From positions 1-64,000 of the forward strand of contig JAFQOE010000004.1 in NCBI GenBank assembly GCA_017395635.1: a stretch of DNA of 64,000 nucleotides, written 5' to 3'. Origin of the DNA: Lachnospiraceae bacterium. GTDB taxonomy: Bacteria > Bacillota > Clostridia > Lachnospirales > Lachnospiraceae. A program made the translations under genes and the position numbers. The notes beneath the pieces were generated by a model, which searched no databases, had not been told where the DNA came from, and was given only the letters and a program-made list of their open reading frames with translations. This document shows positions 23,598-33,466 of this stretch, piece after piece. Every line of letters begins with the position of its first letter. Positions within the stretch are counted from its first letter, which is position 1.

Positions 23598-25112
23598 TTA
23601 ATACTTGTAAACCTTCATTGTCTTTCTTCCGAATGCTAATGCTCTAGAATGTGTTGCAAAGAAAATATCGATGTGGTTACCCTTTACTCCGCTACCACTA
23701 TCTTCTACTGTATACACAACACCACCGATAACTAACTGTGTACCAAATGGGAACATACTTGTATCTGCTGCAATAGTTCTTCCTTCTGTAGGTGTTGTAC
23801 CACTTGCAGTTCTGTTACTACCTGTACCACACTTGTTACAACCACAATATGCAGTAATTGTAAATGTTCCAACATACTCACCAGACTCAGTCACTGTCGT
23901 TGGAGTAGTAGTAGCACCTTCATACGATGTATTGTTATTGCCACTTGAAGTATTATTATTAGACTGTGGTGCACTCTGTGTTGCGGCTGCTGCCTGTCGA
24001 GCCGCTTCTTCTGCAGCCTTTCTAGCTGCTTCTTCTGCTAATCTTGCTGCTTCTTCATCAGCACGACGCTGTAATTCTTCTGCAGATATTGCAATCTCAT
24101 ATAACTCATCAACAGTAATCAACTCTGCTGAAACATAACCAGTCTGACCATCCTCCAACATAACCGGAATCCAATCAATCTCTTCTTCTGTAACAACTTC
24201 TTTCTTCGTAATGTCTTCGGTAATCGCCTCTGTCAACTGTTCTGTTACAGACATCTCTGTTGTAATCACTTCTGTTGTAGCCTGTACAGTATTAACTACC
24301 TCTGTATTCATCTTATCTTCTGTTGTAGCTTCTACAACTAATTCTTCTGTTACTTCTTCCTTCTTTGGATTCTCTAATACAGTAATTGTATCATCCTTAT
24401 CCATCACCGTAAGAATCTCTGCATCAGTTGACTTGTCAGCACGGATATTCACACCGTCTTCTAAAACAGTACCACGAAGTGTTACATAATCCTTAGCAAA
24501 CTCCTCAGCACTTACACCGGTTAATACATACTCCGTTAATACATAACCTTCTACATCACCAGACTTAATCTTAGTCCATTCACCTTCAGTACCCTGTACA
24601 ATTGCAATTGCTCCATTGTTCATCTGGCCGACAAACTCAGCTTCTGCACTAGGGTCTTTACGAATATTCAAAGTATCATCCACATTAGCGATACACTTAT
24701 TATCAAACTCACTCTTAGGTTCTTCCTTTTTCTCCTCTTCAGCAGGAGCAACGCTACTAACAACATCTGTAATTGTATTACTCAACTCGGTTTTTACCTT
24801 CTCAGCAATAACACTCTCGGTTACAGCTGTTGTGGTCTCTTGCTCTGTAGTAACTGCTTCCGTTGTTTTCTTAACTTCTTCCGTATTAGTAAACAAAGCA
24901 TCTTTCACACTGACTTTCGTATCTACTAAAGCAACTTCACCTTGCGAAACATCTGTGTTTACCAACATAATTGTTCCAATTACCATTGCAACTACAACAA
25001 GCACAAGCAAACTAATTTGCACATTGCGAACCAAATATCTACTGTTCAAAATATTCTTTTTTGCGTATAACTTATAGCGTTCTGTCATTACAGCTCTTCT
25101 GCTATGTCTCAT
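23598..25112 (-). CDS. Cell-wall protein with SH3 domains and C-terminal 3D (MltA-like) domain
   Basis: This 504-residue protein starts at the ATG at 25112 (GGAGG upstream). It has one membrane helix (31-51), a Thr/Glu-rich linker, a first SH3 domain (140-197) and a second SH3 domain split by a 60-residue Thr/Glu-rich insert (halves about 209-247 and 312-333). An Ala/Glu coiled coil (340-378) and a 3D domain (413-504) follow, the latter with Asp450, Asp471 and Asp482 of the catalytic trio (TVEDSGSGVKGNHIDIFF). 3D domains are lytic-transglycosylase-like (Sps/Rpf family), so it probably cuts peptidoglycan. The insert in the second SH3 is unusual. Confidence 0.88.
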   Translation of the reverse strand: MRHSRRAVMTERYKLYAKKNILNSRYLVRNVQISLLVLVVVAMVIGTIMLVNTDVSQGEVALVDTKVSVKDALFTNTEEVKKTTEAVTTEQETTTAVTESVIAEKVKTELSNTITDVVSSVAPAEEEKKEEPKSEFDNKCIANVDDTLNIRKDPSAEAEFVGQMNNGAIAIVQGTEGEWTKIKSGDVEGYVLTEYVLTGVSAEEFAKDYVTLRGTVLEDGVNIRADKSTDAEILTVMDKDDTITVLENPKKEEVTEELVVEATTEDKMNTEVVNTVQATTEVITTEMSVTEQLTEAITEDITKKEVVTEEEIDWIPVMLEDGQTGYVSAELITVDELYEIAISAEELQRRADEEAARLAEEAARKAAEEAARQAAAATQSAPQSNNNTSSGNNNTSYEGATTTPTTVTESGEYVGTFTITAYCGCNKCGTGSNRTASGTTPTEGRTIAADTSMFPFGTQLVIGGVVYTVEDSGSGVKGNHIDIFFATHSRALAFGRKTMKVYKY

Positions 25113-25170
25113 ACTAATATCCTCCAGAAAATCGAACCCAATCAAATTGTTACAAACTTGTTACATGCGT

Positions 25171-25199
25171 AATATAACACTTAACAAAACAAATGTCAA
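25171..25199 (-). promoter_or_regulatory. Sigma-A promoter of the SH3/3D gene
   Basis: On the minus strand TTGACA (25199-25194), a 17-bp spacer and TATATT (25176-25171) form a near-consensus promoter. The leader contains the direct repeat TGTAACAAGT / TGTAACAAT. Confidence 0.75.
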
Positions 25200-25301
25200 G
25201 CCTACAAATAATGATATACTTCTGAAATTTTCAACATTTCATATATAATTTTCTAATTTAATATGTTAAGATATCATTACATTTTCAAAGGAGAACACAA
25301 T

Positions 25302-26030
25302 ATGTCAACTTTTCGTTTAGATAAATATCTTGCAGATGCCAACATAGGAACTCGCACAGAAGTCAAAAATTATATAAAAAAAGGGATTGTTACAATCAAC
25401 GGAACAATTGCGAAGAAACCGGATATCAAAATCAATCCCGATACGGATGAAATATTCTTTCAAGGCGAACAAATTCAACTTGCAGAATTTGAATACTACT
25501 TATTAAATAAACCTTCCGGTTATGTTAGTGCAACAAAAGATAACACCGCACCAACCGTTCTATCTCTTATAAATAGTAATCGAAAAGATCTGTTTCCTGT
25601 TGGTCGTCTGGATAAAGATACCGAAGGACTTTTGCTAATTACTAACGACGGTGCACTATCCCACAGATTGTTATCTCCAAAACGTCATGTAGATAAAACT
25701 TACTATGCTGAATTAGAGGGAATCGTTACAATTGATGATATTACAGCATTTGAAAAAGGGTTAGCAATTGGTGACGAAGATTTGAAGGTTACAATGCCGG
25801 CAAAACTTACAATACTGGATACGGATGCCACACAAAACATCTCTTCTGTTCAGGTTACAATCCAAGAAGGCAAATTCCACCAGGTAAAACGAATGTTCCA
25901 ATTCGTAGAGAAAAAAGTCACTTATCTTAAGCGTATATCTTTTGGTCCAATAACCTTACCAAATAATTTGGCATTGGGCAAATATCGAGAATTAACAAGC
26001 CAGGAAATAGAAATGTTACAAAAGTTTTAA
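25302..26030 (+). CDS. rsuA: rRNA pseudouridine synthase, RsuA type
   Basis: This 242-residue protein starts at the ATG at 25302 (AAAGGAGAA upstream). An N-terminal S4 RNA-binding domain (RLDKYLADANIG, then VTINGTI) precedes the catalytic domain with LLNKPSGYVSAT and the active-site motif GRLDKDTEGLLLITND, where the Asp attacks uridine. FHQVKRMF near 198 is also typical. RsuA modifies one uridine of 16S rRNA during ribosome assembly. RluB or RluF type cannot be fully excluded, but overall similarity favours RsuA. Confidence 0.88.
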   Translation: MSTFRLDKYLADANIGTRTEVKNYIKKGIVTINGTIAKKPDIKINPDTDEIFFQGEQIQLAEFEYYLLNKPSGYVSATKDNTAPTVLSLINSNRKDLFPVGRLDKDTEGLLLITNDGALSHRLLSPKRHVDKTYYAELEGIVTIDDITAFEKGLAIGDEDLKVTMPAKLTILDTDATQNISSVQVTIQEGKFHQVKRMFQFVEKKVTYLKRISFGPITLPNNLALGKYRELTSQEIEMLQKF

Positions 26031-26050
26031 CGCTTTAACAATTTAAAGTG

Positions 26051-26079
26051 TTGACACATTTCTTTTCTCATACTAAAAT
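26051..26079 (+). promoter_or_regulatory. Sigma-A promoter of tyrA
   Basis: TTGACA at 26051-26056, a 17-bp spacer and TAAAAT at 26074-26079. It lies 70 nt before the tyrA start and directly follows a weak hairpin (AACGCTTTAA/TTTAAAGTGTT) that may end the rsuA transcript. Confidence 0.7.
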
Positions 26080-26150
26080 AAACATACCTTTCTACTATAT
26101 TATATGTAGAAAAATCCACACAAGTTTACATAACGTTACGGGGTGACACT

Positions 26151-27254
26151 ATGAAAGAAACAACAAATTTTAGCATCGGTTTCATCGGATTAGGATTAAT
26201 TGGTGGTTCCATTGCGAAATCCATCAGAAGAATCTTTCCAAATGCAGAAATTATTGGTTTCGATGTAGACCAACATGCTTTATCAATGGCATTGGAAGAC
26301 AAGACATTAACCAAAACTGTTACAGCTATCGAAGCAATGGGCGAATGCGACTACATTTTCTTATGCGCACCGGTTCATTACAATATTGCGTATCTTCCTA
26401 TTTTAAAAAGAATTATGAAGCCTTCCTGCATTTTAACAGACGTAGGTAGTGTAAAAAGCGATATCTATCGTGCTATCGGCGATAACCAGTTGGAGGATTA
26501 CTTTATCGGCGGACACCCGATGGTCGGTTCGGAACGTAGTGGCTATGAAGCTGCCAACGATCGCCTTATCGAAAATGCATACTATTTTGTAACTCCATCC
26601 GATACGGTTGCCGAAGAAAAGGTTGCTGAATTCCGAACATTTTTAGAAGATTTGGGGGCAATTCCTATCATATATAGTCCAGAAAAACATGATGAGATTA
26701 CCGCCTATATCAGCCATATTCCACATGTCATTGCATCCTCTCTTGTCAATCTTGTGGCATCTAAAGAAGACGAAAATGGTATGTTAAAGCAATTAGCTGC
26801 CGGTGGTTTTAAAGATATTACACGAATTGCTTCTTCCAACCCTGTTGTTTGGGAGCACATTTTGCTAAGCAATCCAGAGCATGTTGTTGCCGGACTTCGC
26901 ACATTTATTACAGAATTAGAGAAAATGATTTCTGCCATCGAAACAGATAACGCCAGAGAGATTTATTCATTCTTTGATTCTGCAAAAAATTATCGCAATT
27001 CCATTCCAGAACATGCAACCGGTGTAATTCGAATGAATTATGATGTATATGTGGATATTCCGGATGAAGCGAATGCATTGGCAAAGACGGTTGCCCTTGT
27101 TGGTGAAGCCAATATCAACTTGAAAAATATCGGTATTACACATAATCGCGAAGATAACGAAGGAGTGCTTCGACTCTCCTTTTATGATAATGAATCTGCT
27201 ATCGCTGCTGCCACATTGTTACGCGAAGCAGGCTATCAGGTATACGAAAGATAG
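26151..27254 (+). CDS. tyrA: Prephenate dehydrogenase with ACT domain
   Basis: This 367-residue protein has an N-terminal Rossmann motif (IGFIGLGLIGGS), the substrate region GGHPMVGSERSGYEAA near 122-137 and an ISHIPHV segment with the catalytic-type histidine. A C-terminal ACT domain covers about 298-367. TyrA oxidises prephenate to 4-hydroxyphenylpyruvate with NAD for tyrosine synthesis. The ACT domain is the usual site of tyrosine feedback. aroA follows in the same direction, so the two form an aromatic amino acid unit. Confidence 0.92.
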   Translation: MKETTNFSIGFIGLGLIGGSIAKSIRRIFPNAEIIGFDVDQHALSMALEDKTLTKTVTAIEAMGECDYIFLCAPVHYNIAYLPILKRIMKPSCILTDVGSVKSDIYRAIGDNQLEDYFIGGHPMVGSERSGYEAANDRLIENAYYFVTPSDTVAEEKVAEFRTFLEDLGAIPIIYSPEKHDEITAYISHIPHVIASSLVNLVASKEDENGMLKQLAAGGFKDITRIASSNPVVWEHILLSNPEHVVAGLRTFITELEKMISAIETDNAREIYSFFDSAKNYRNSIPEHATGVIRMNYDVYVDIPDEANALAKTVALVGEANINLKNIGITHNREDNEGVLRLSFYDNESAIAAATLLREAGYQVYER

Positions 27255-27261
27255 AATATTC

Positions 27262-27288
27262 GTAACTAATCAGTATCTTCATAATTAT
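27262..27288 (+). repeat. 27-nt dispersed palindrome, copy 3
   Basis: GTAACTAATCAGTATCTTC followed by ATAATTAT resembles copies 1 and 2. Here it is inside a larger inverted repeat, GAATATTC on both sides (27254-27261 and 27289-27296). It lies in the short gap between tyrA and aroA. Confidence 0.6.
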
Positions 27289-27325
27289 GAATATTCTAAA
27301 AAACACGAGAAAGGAACTATTCTTT

Positions 27326-28609
27326 ATGATAATGAAACATTTTGACCACTTAAACGGAGAAGTTACTGTTCCTGGTGACAAATCGATTTCCCATAGAAGT
27401 ATCATGCTAGGATCTCTTGCCAAAGGAACAACCGAAGTAACCGGATTTCTCCAAGGAGCTGACTGCTTATCTTCAATCTCATGCTTTCAAAAAATGGGAA
27501 TTGAAATTGATAACAATGCAGAAACGAATATCGTCCGTATTCATGGCAAAGGACTTCACGGTTTGTCTGCTCCTACAGATATATTAGATGTCGGAAACAG
27601 TGGAACTACCACAAGATTGATGTCCGGTATTCTTGCTGCTCAATCCTTTACTTCTACTGTAGATGGTGATTCTTCTATCCGAAAACGTCCTATGGGACGA
27701 ATCATGACGCCATTAAGTGAAATGGGGGCCACCTTCGAAAGTCTTGCAACCGACAAATGTGCTCCATTTAAAATAACCGGTGGTAATTTACATGGTATTG
27801 ATTATCAATCACCGGTTGCTTCCGCTCAGGTAAAATCAGCCATCTTACTTGCAGGATTATATGCAGAAGGAAAAACCAGTGTGACAGAACCATATCTTTC
27901 CAGAAATCATACTGAGTTGATGTTTGAATCCTTCGGAGTGGACATCAAGAGTGTTGGTACTACTGCTACTGTGACACCTGCTGCTGAATTACATGCGCAG
28001 AAAATCAACGTACCTGGTGATATTTCCTCTGCTACATACTTCATTGTAGCCGGACTGATTACTCCAAATTCCGAGATAACCATCAAAAACGTAGGAATCA
28101 ACCCAACAAGAGACGGAATCCTTACAGTATGCAAGAATATGGGAGCAGACATTACCCTATCAAACATAAAAGATGATATTGGAGAACCTGTAGCAGATAT
28201 TGCGGTTCGCACCAGTTCTTTACATGGTTGTACGATTGAAGGCGATATCATCCCAAAACTCATTGACGAAATTCCGGTCATTGCAATTATGGCTGCATTT
28301 GCCGAAGGAACAACCGTAATCAAAGATGCACAGGAATTAAAAGTAAAGGAATCCAACCGAATTGATGTTATGGTAAATAACCTTTCTGCTATGGGTGTTG
28401 ATATTGAGGGTACCGATGACGGAATGATTATTCACGGTGGCAAACCACTTCATGGCGCTACCATTGATTCCAAACTCGACCACCGCATTGTTATGAGCTT
28501 TGCTATTGCCGGCGGTTTGGCAGATGGAGATACCGAGATACTCGGTGCAGAATGTGTGAATATCTCTTATCCAAGCTTCTATACAGATTTGGACATGTTG
28601 ATGAAATGA
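27326..28609 (+). CDS. aroA: 3-phosphoshikimate 1-carboxyvinyltransferase (EPSP synthase)
   Basis: This 427-residue protein has the family motifs PGDKSISHRS near 17-26, VGNSGTTTRL near 91-100 and RKRPMGRIM near 122-130. The second domain carries KESNRIDVM near 339. It joins shikimate-3-phosphate with PEP to give EPSP, the sixth step to chorismate. The ATG at 27326 is used because AGAAAGGA lies 10 nt before it; the earlier in-frame start at 27287 falls in the repeat. Motif spacing resembles class II (glyphosate-tolerant type) enzymes, which I cannot settle by eye. Confidence 0.95.
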   Translation: MIMKHFDHLNGEVTVPGDKSISHRSIMLGSLAKGTTEVTGFLQGADCLSSISCFQKMGIEIDNNAETNIVRIHGKGLHGLSAPTDILDVGNSGTTTRLMSGILAAQSFTSTVDGDSSIRKRPMGRIMTPLSEMGATFESLATDKCAPFKITGGNLHGIDYQSPVASAQVKSAILLAGLYAEGKTSVTEPYLSRNHTELMFESFGVDIKSVGTTATVTPAAELHAQKINVPGDISSATYFIVAGLITPNSEITIKNVGINPTRDGILTVCKNMGADITLSNIKDDIGEPVADIAVRTSSLHGCTIEGDIIPKLIDEIPVIAIMAAFAEGTTVIKDAQELKVKESNRIDVMVNNLSAMGVDIEGTDDGMIIHGGKPLHGATIDSKLDHRIVMSFAIAGGLADGDTEILGAECVNISYPSFYTDLDMLMK

Positions 28610-28675
28610 AACTGTTCCGTGTAAGACAATACACTTGCTGTATCGTCCGTGAAAAAGTAATTTAAACGAAAAATC

Positions 28676-28719
28676 AAACACCGTAAATTGCTGACACTTA
28701 GCAATTTACGGTGTTTTTT
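28676..28719 (+). terminator. Strong terminator after aroA
   Basis: A 17-bp stem (28676-28692 with 28700-28716, core CCGTAAATTGCT) has a 7-nt loop and ends in TTTTTT. It closes the tyrA-aroA unit and faces the end of the leftward XRE membrane regulator gene. Confidence 0.85.
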
Positions 28720-28787
28720 ATTCTTTCCTATCTCGTTATACCAACAACTTGTACCTGCATATCCTCGTTGAACTTCACTATATTTTC

Positions 28788-29900
28788 TTAGTTATTCACT
28801 TTGTCTTTCCCATTATACAACACAATAAATGTTGCAATTGCTCCAAAGATACAACCTGCCACCGGCCATACAATCCAACTTCTGCCCCAATCACCTGTAA
28901 TAAAGCTATAAGCAAGAAATCCCGCAGTTACCAGACACCAATATACACCAGCTACCATTCCCATCAGTTCATCCTTCTTATCATCGCGTTGCTTTTTACC
29001 GACAGAATATTCTTCTCTTTGCAAAAGAACATTATAGAATCCTTTCTTCATTCCACATCGGATAAACAAATATACACCAAAAGCCACACAAGTAAGCAAT
29101 GCCATACCAGAAACGTTTTCTTCCCATAACTCATTACTTGTTACAACCGTTATATACTCCATTGTGGCGCCTGCTAGTACCCCCACTAAGACAAAAACAA
29201 TACCAACCGTAATACCGGTTGCAAATTTACGATCGAACATATCTGATTCTTCCTCTAACCTTACCTTTTCTGATTCAGGAAGAACAAATGGTATCTTTTG
29301 TAAATACTCATACTTGCTTAACGCCATACCTGCTGGTACAAACAAAGCAATCGCAATAATAACACATACTATGATTGGAAATGCTTCAAATGCTTCAACA
29401 ACAGCTGTAGGAACTGCAAAAGACAGTATTTCTACCCCACCAGACAACACCAAACCTAAAATACAAAGGAAAACTCCCAATGCAATATTCTTAGTAGCAG
29501 AAGAATACACCTTCTGGTAAGATGCAATCTCCTCTGAGTCAATCATTTTTAATGCTTCCTGAGACAACTTATTTTCAACTTGTGTTCTCTCAGCATAAGT
29601 ATTCTTTTCATTATAATCTTCACTATAAGAATAAGATTCATCTGTCATCTCATTATATGTAAAATCTACGTCTGTTTCATTCGGAATCTCATTATCAGAA
29701 GAATCCTCTTCCTTCAATAGATAATCCGTCGTAACTCCAAAAATCTGACTCATCGCTACAATCTTATCCAAATCCGGCATTGACTGTCCTGACTCCCATT
29801 TCGAAACAGCCTGACGGCTGATGTCCATTTGCTCTGCAAACTGTTCTTGGGACAAACCTAACTTTCTTCTTTCCTGATAAATCTTTTCTGCTAACTTCAT
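28788..29900 (-). CDS. XRE regulator fused to a membrane domain
   Basis: This 370-residue protein starts at the ATG at 29900 (AAAGGAG upstream; two earlier ATGs lack spacing). The N-terminal helix-turn-helix covers about 1-60 (EKIYQERRKLGLSQEQFAEQ, AVSKWESGQSMPDLDKI). A charged linker follows to about 115, then 6 membrane helices with a DMFDRKFATGITVGIVFVL segment. The C-terminal part resembles DUF-type permease-like domains of Lachnospiraceae regulators. It may read a membrane signal and control DNA directly. It is a single gene with its own terminators. Confidence 0.8.
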   Translation of the reverse strand: MKLAEKIYQERRKLGLSQEQFAEQMDISRQAVSKWESGQSMPDLDKIVAMSQIFGVTTDYLLKEEDSSDNEIPNETDVDFTYNEMTDESYSYSEDYNEKNTYAERTQVENKLSQEALKMIDSEEIASYQKVYSSATKNIALGVFLCILGLVLSGGVEILSFAVPTAVVEAFEAFPIIVCVIIAIALFVPAGMALSKYEYLQKIPFVLPESEKVRLEEESDMFDRKFATGITVGIVFVLVGVLAGATMEYITVVTSNELWEENVSGMALLTCVAFGVYLFIRCGMKKGFYNVLLQREEYSVGKKQRDDKKDELMGMVAGVYWCLVTAGFLAYSFITGDWGRSWIVWPVAGCIFGAIATFIVLYNGKDKVNN

Positions 29901-30106
29901 GTTTAACATCTCCTTTTGTTCTTTTTTTCCCATACTACAGTTGCACCTCCTTTTCCTCTACCAAGTCTACCTTGAAATTTGTCAACCAACAGTTGCAACC
30001 CTTGAAAACACTAGGTTTCCAAAGGGTGTTCCAAATATAAACTTTCACTTTATTATGATTTTCCCAAGTTCAAAACCTAATATATTTCTTTGCTTTATAC
30101 TGAAAA

Positions 30107-31153
30107 TCATAATCCTTTTTTAATAATCATGGCATCCCCAAAAGAAAAGAAACGATATCTTTCTTCTACTGCTACTTCATATGCATGTAGCATTTTTTCT
30201 CTTGTAGAAAATGCCGACACTAACATCAGCAGCGTAGACTCCGGCAAATGAAAATTCGTAATCAAAGAATCCACCACCTTGAACTGATAGCCTGGATAAA
30301 TAAAAATCTCCGTCCAACCGCTTCCCGCATGCACCGTTCCATTCTCATCTGCAACCGACTCTAACGTTCTTGTACTTGTCGTACCAACTGAAATCACCTG
30401 ATTGCCTCTTGCCTTCGCTGCGTTAATCTTAGCAGCCTCTTCCTCTTCTACCATATAGAATTCTGAATGCATATGATGCTCTAGGATATTATCAACCTTT
30501 ACCGGACGAAATGTTCCAAGTCCTACGTGTAAACACACATGAGCAATCTCTACACCCTTATCCTCTAGTTTCTGTAATAATTCCTTGGTAAAATGCAAAC
30601 CTGCCGTAGGAGCTGCTGCTGATCCATCATGTTTTGCATATACAGTCTGATAACGATTTCTATCCTGTAACTGATGCGTGATATATGGCGGCAATGGCAT
30701 CTGACCAAGCTGATCTAATAACTCTTCCCAGATTCCTTCATACTCAAAACGAATCAAACGATTCCCTTCTTCTACAATGTCAATCACTTCACCAACAATT
30801 AAGCCATCACCAAAAGATACTCTTGCACCCGGCTTCATTTTCTTACCTGGCTTTACAAGGGTTTCCCATACCTTTTCTTCCTTACGTTTCAACAATAACA
30901 CCTCAATAGATGCGCCGGTATCTTCTTTGACACCCATAAGTCTCGCAGGAATTACTTTGGTATCATTGATTACCAAACAATCCCCTGGGTTTACATAATC
31001 CACTATATCATAAAAATGCTTATGCTCAATACTTCCATCTTCTCTTCCAATCACCATTAACTTAGAATCACTTCTCTGTTCCAATGGGTCCTGTGCAATT
31101 AGTTCTTCCGGTAAATCATAATAAAAATCGCTTAATTTCATATTCTCATCCAT
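30107..31153 (-). CDS. queA: S-adenosylmethionine:tRNA ribosyltransferase-isomerase
   Basis: This protein of about 345 residues has the family signature motifs [13 protein letters not shown] at the start, [12 protein letters not shown] near 62, [13 protein letters not shown] near 168 and [19 protein letters not shown] near 285. QueA builds epoxyqueuosine from preQ1 in tRNA with GUN anticodons. Two ATGs fit (31153 and 31141). The usual family start MKLSDF is the second; GGATG boxes favour neither. No other queuosine gene is in the window. Confidence 0.95.
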   Translation of the reverse strand: MDENMKLSDFYYDLPEELIAQDPLEQRSDSKLMVIGREDGSIEHKHFYDIVDYVNPGDCLVINDTKVIPARLMGVKEDTGASIEVLLLKRKEEKVWETLVKPGKKMKPGARVSFGDGLIVGEVIDIVEEGNRLIRFEYEGIWEELLDQLGQMPLPPYITHQLQDRNRYQTVYAKHDGSAAAPTAGLHFTKELLQKLEDKGVEIAHVCLHVGLGTFRPVKVDNILEHHMHSEFYMVEEEEAAKINAAKARGNQVISVGTTSTRTLESVADENGTVHAGSGWTEIFIYPGYQFKVVDSLITNFHLPESTLLMLVSAFSTREKMLHAYEVAVEERYRFFSFGDAMIIKKGL

Positions 31154-31170
31154 CCTGTATTATTTATCTT

Positions 31171-31204
31171 TAAAAAGGCTCTGGATTGCTCCAAAGCCTT
31201 CATC
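31171..31204 (-). terminator. Terminator between the DUF218 gene and queA
   Basis: On the minus strand AAGGCTTTGGA pairs with TCCAGAGCCTT and is followed by TTTAAA. It lies just before queA, so queA needs its own promoter or read-through. Confidence 0.6.
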
Positions 31205-31264
31205 TTACTTATTCATATCCTTGTCTATTGTGCGTTGATTCCTCTTAAATGTCAAGCACTATCT

Positions 31265-32035
31265 TTAAATCTGACCGCACAACTTGTATTTGACTACCGC
31301 AAACGCCTCTCTTACATACTGATTCGGTATCGTGTACCATTTAACCGGTGCACCAAGTCCTTCTACATTAGTAAGCCCCTGCTTCTTTGCAACACCAACA
31401 CCTCGATATACATGAAAATCATTCGTTACCAAAACTATACTCGCATTCATATTGTCTATAAACTGCTTGCTATACTCAATATTCTCATGCGTACTCGTAG
31501 ATTGATCTTCCATAATCAAGCGATTTTCATCCAATCCTTTCGCTTTTAAATACTCTGCCATAGCATAAGCTTCTGTCACATTTTCACCAGACCCTTTTCC
31601 GCCAGATACAATCACCACCGATTCCGGATTGTCCACTGCATACTGATAAGCCACGTCTAGTCTTTTCTGCAGTGCATAGGTAAGACGTGTTCCTTTCACC
31701 TGTGCCCCAAGAACTAATACATAATCTGCATTCGGACGTGGTTCCCTACTGCCATATCCAATAATCACACATTCCGTCAGCACGAACACCAACAACATAA
31801 TACTAATGAGTATTGTACCAGTCCATTTTATTCCCGTCGGTATTACTATTTGTCGTTCTGCCATATACCATACGAATGGTTTTACAAGAACAAACAGCAA
31901 TCCTACAATTAGCCAAAAATAAGTAAAAACATTCGTTAAATCTACAAATATCGCATACATGATAAAATATAAAAGGCACATTATTCCTAGTAGCATACAT
32001 ATATTCGTCATCAATTTTACTATCCCTTTCCTCAT
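31265..32035 (-). CDS. DUF218/YdcF-family membrane protein (SanA/ElyC-like)
   Basis: This 256-residue protein has about four membrane helices in the first 100 residues and a DUF218 domain after that: YVLVLGAQVKG near 106, VIVSGGKGSGENVTEAYAM near 142, DQSTSTHENIEYS near 178 and VTNDFHVYRG near 201. The family is linked to envelope integrity and peptidoglycan or vancomycin tolerance in E. coli (ElyC, SanA). Its reaction is unknown. GGAGG precedes the ATG. The lipoprotein gene upstream ends 35 nt away and may be co-transcribed. Confidence 0.85.
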   Translation of the reverse strand: MRKGIVKLMTNICMLLGIMCLLYFIMYAIFVDLTNVFTYFWLIVGLLFVLVKPFVWYMAERQIVIPTGIKWTGTILISIMLLVFVLTECVIIGYGSREPRPNADYVLVLGAQVKGTRLTYALQKRLDVAYQYAVDNPESVVIVSGGKGSGENVTEAYAMAEYLKAKGLDENRLIMEDQSTSTHENIEYSKQFIDNMNASIVLVTNDFHVYRGVGVAKKQGLTNVEGLGAPVKWYTIPNQYVREAFAVVKYKLCGQI

Positions 32036-32070
32036 GGTGCTTCCTCCACTGAAAACAAGCTTTACCTATA

Positions 32071-33321
32071 CTAATATATCACAACTTCTGAAAGTGCCGT
32101 ATCTTCATATTGTGTACCTGCACATGCCTGATAAATCGTAATGGTAATGGTGTCTGTTACCACCGGACTCTTGAAACAAATATTATCATAAGGACGTTCA
32201 TAATCATCAAAAGCACCTTCTGTATCATATAACTCCTGATAATACAAATCTGCATCAGCCAATGTTTGGTCTGTAGTTGTCACCGTAATATTCATCACTC
32301 TTCCATTCTGGAGATACAACTCTTTTGACTTTTGATATCCGTTAAACAACTTCATACCATATACCATAGTAGGTTGCTCTAAATGAATGGTAATCGTCGT
32401 TCCTGTTCCTACTCCATCTTCGCCTTCCACCCAGGCTGTAGAGAAATCTCTATCCAAAAGATTATTTGCTGTATATGTAGCAACACTAGAATCCTGTAAC
32501 ACCGATGATGCGTCAATGAAAACAATACGCTTGTCTTCTTCATAGGTCTTAAAATACACAATGCTAACTCCAAGTGCACTTTCCGGGTTTTTTTCATACA
32601 AGATATCAATATAATATCTCCATTCATCCATCATCTCAAAAAAGCAGGCTCCAGATAACAAATAGAATTGTTCATTTTCACGAATGGTATAACCAGAAAT
32701 ATAATTTCCCATTTCTCCATCCGCTAGTATTAATTCGATTGTATCATCTTCTCCTTTTACAATACCTGGTCCATCCCAATTGATATCACCTTCATACTTA
32801 TAAAAATCCTTTATAATTTGTTTTACTTCTTCCTTCGTAAAACAAAACGTTCCATTCGACGACCATCTGTCTTCATTCAAGCTATCATACATCTTTTGAG
32901 AACAAGCCATCTCAAGCATTCCATAATATTGATTCTTTACCTGTTCTGCCAAATCTTTATATGTCATTTGCACATTTGATTCATCACCCACATAATCATT
33001 GACGGTCATATTGCCCATGATATATATCACTTCCTGCATGGTTGTATCAACAGCATCTGTCTGTTTCATCTCATTAATAACATTCTCATAATCTTGAATC
33101 GTATAATCTTCCACACCAACCATTTCAGATTCTGCAGTTATATTCTGTTCACTTGATTGAGATACTTCTTGTGTCACAACCTCAATTGTTGATTCTTCCT
33201 CTATCTTCGTTTTATCATTACCATTTGTACATCCAGACACTAGAATCATAGCGCTTATCAACGTCATACCTAGCAATCTTTTTTTCATGTTTTTATTACA
33301 CATCCATTTACGACAAAACAT
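32071..33321 (-). CDS. Lipoprotein with C-terminal NADase-type glycan-binding (discoidin-like) domain
   Basis: This protein of about 416 residues starts at the ATG at 33321 (AGGAGG 7 nt upstream). It has a lipobox ILVSGC near residue 30. A middle domain of about 200 residues has no known motif. The C-terminal 130 residues are a beta-sandwich of the discoidin/NADase-type glycan-binding kind (NNLLDRDFSTAWVEG, ITIHLEQPTMVYGMKLFNGY, DTITITIYQA). It is expected on the outer face of the membrane, binding a glycan or wall polymer. The next gene is the DUF218 envelope protein. Confidence 0.8.
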   Translation of the reverse strand: MFCRKWMCNKNMKKRLLGMTLISAMILVSGCTNGNDKTKIEEESTIEVVTQEVSQSSEQNITAESEMVGVEDYTIQDYENVINEMKQTDAVDTTMQEVIYIMGNMTVNDYVGDESNVQMTYKDLAEQVKNQYYGMLEMACSQKMYDSLNEDRWSSNGTFCFTKEEVKQIIKDFYKYEGDINWDGPGIVKGEDDTIELILADGEMGNYISGYTIRENEQFYLLSGACFFEMMDEWRYYIDILYEKNPESALGVSIVYFKTYEEDKRIVFIDASSVLQDSSVATYTANNLLDRDFSTAWVEGEDGVGTGTTITIHLEQPTMVYGMKLFNGYQKSKELYLQNGRVMNITVTTTDQTLADADLYYQELYDTEGAFDDYERPYDNICFKSPVVTDTITITIYQACAGTQYEDTALSEVVIY

Positions 33322-33412
33322 CCTTCTTCCTCCTAAGATATTTTTCAAAAATAAATTATCTTACGTAATTATACCTTTTTGCCAACAACAAGACAAGTCC
33401 AGCACAATAACA

Positions 33413-33448
33413 AAAACCTTTGGAAATCGGATTCCCAAAGGTTTTCAT
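33413..33448 (-). terminator. Terminator of the pheT transcript
   Basis: An 11-bp stem AAAACCTTTGG / CCAAAGGTTTT (33413-33423 with 33435-33445) with T-rich exit on the minus strand, 20 nt after the pheT stop. Confidence 0.75.
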
Positions 33449-33466
33449 CTTCTAAAAACTATTCAT

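Noticed and set aside
23671-24489. Rightward frames of 155 and 92 codons opposite the SH3/3D gene
   Set aside because: Val/Ser/Thr-rich mirror frames of the Thr/Glu and Ala repeats of the real gene, with no ribosome sites.
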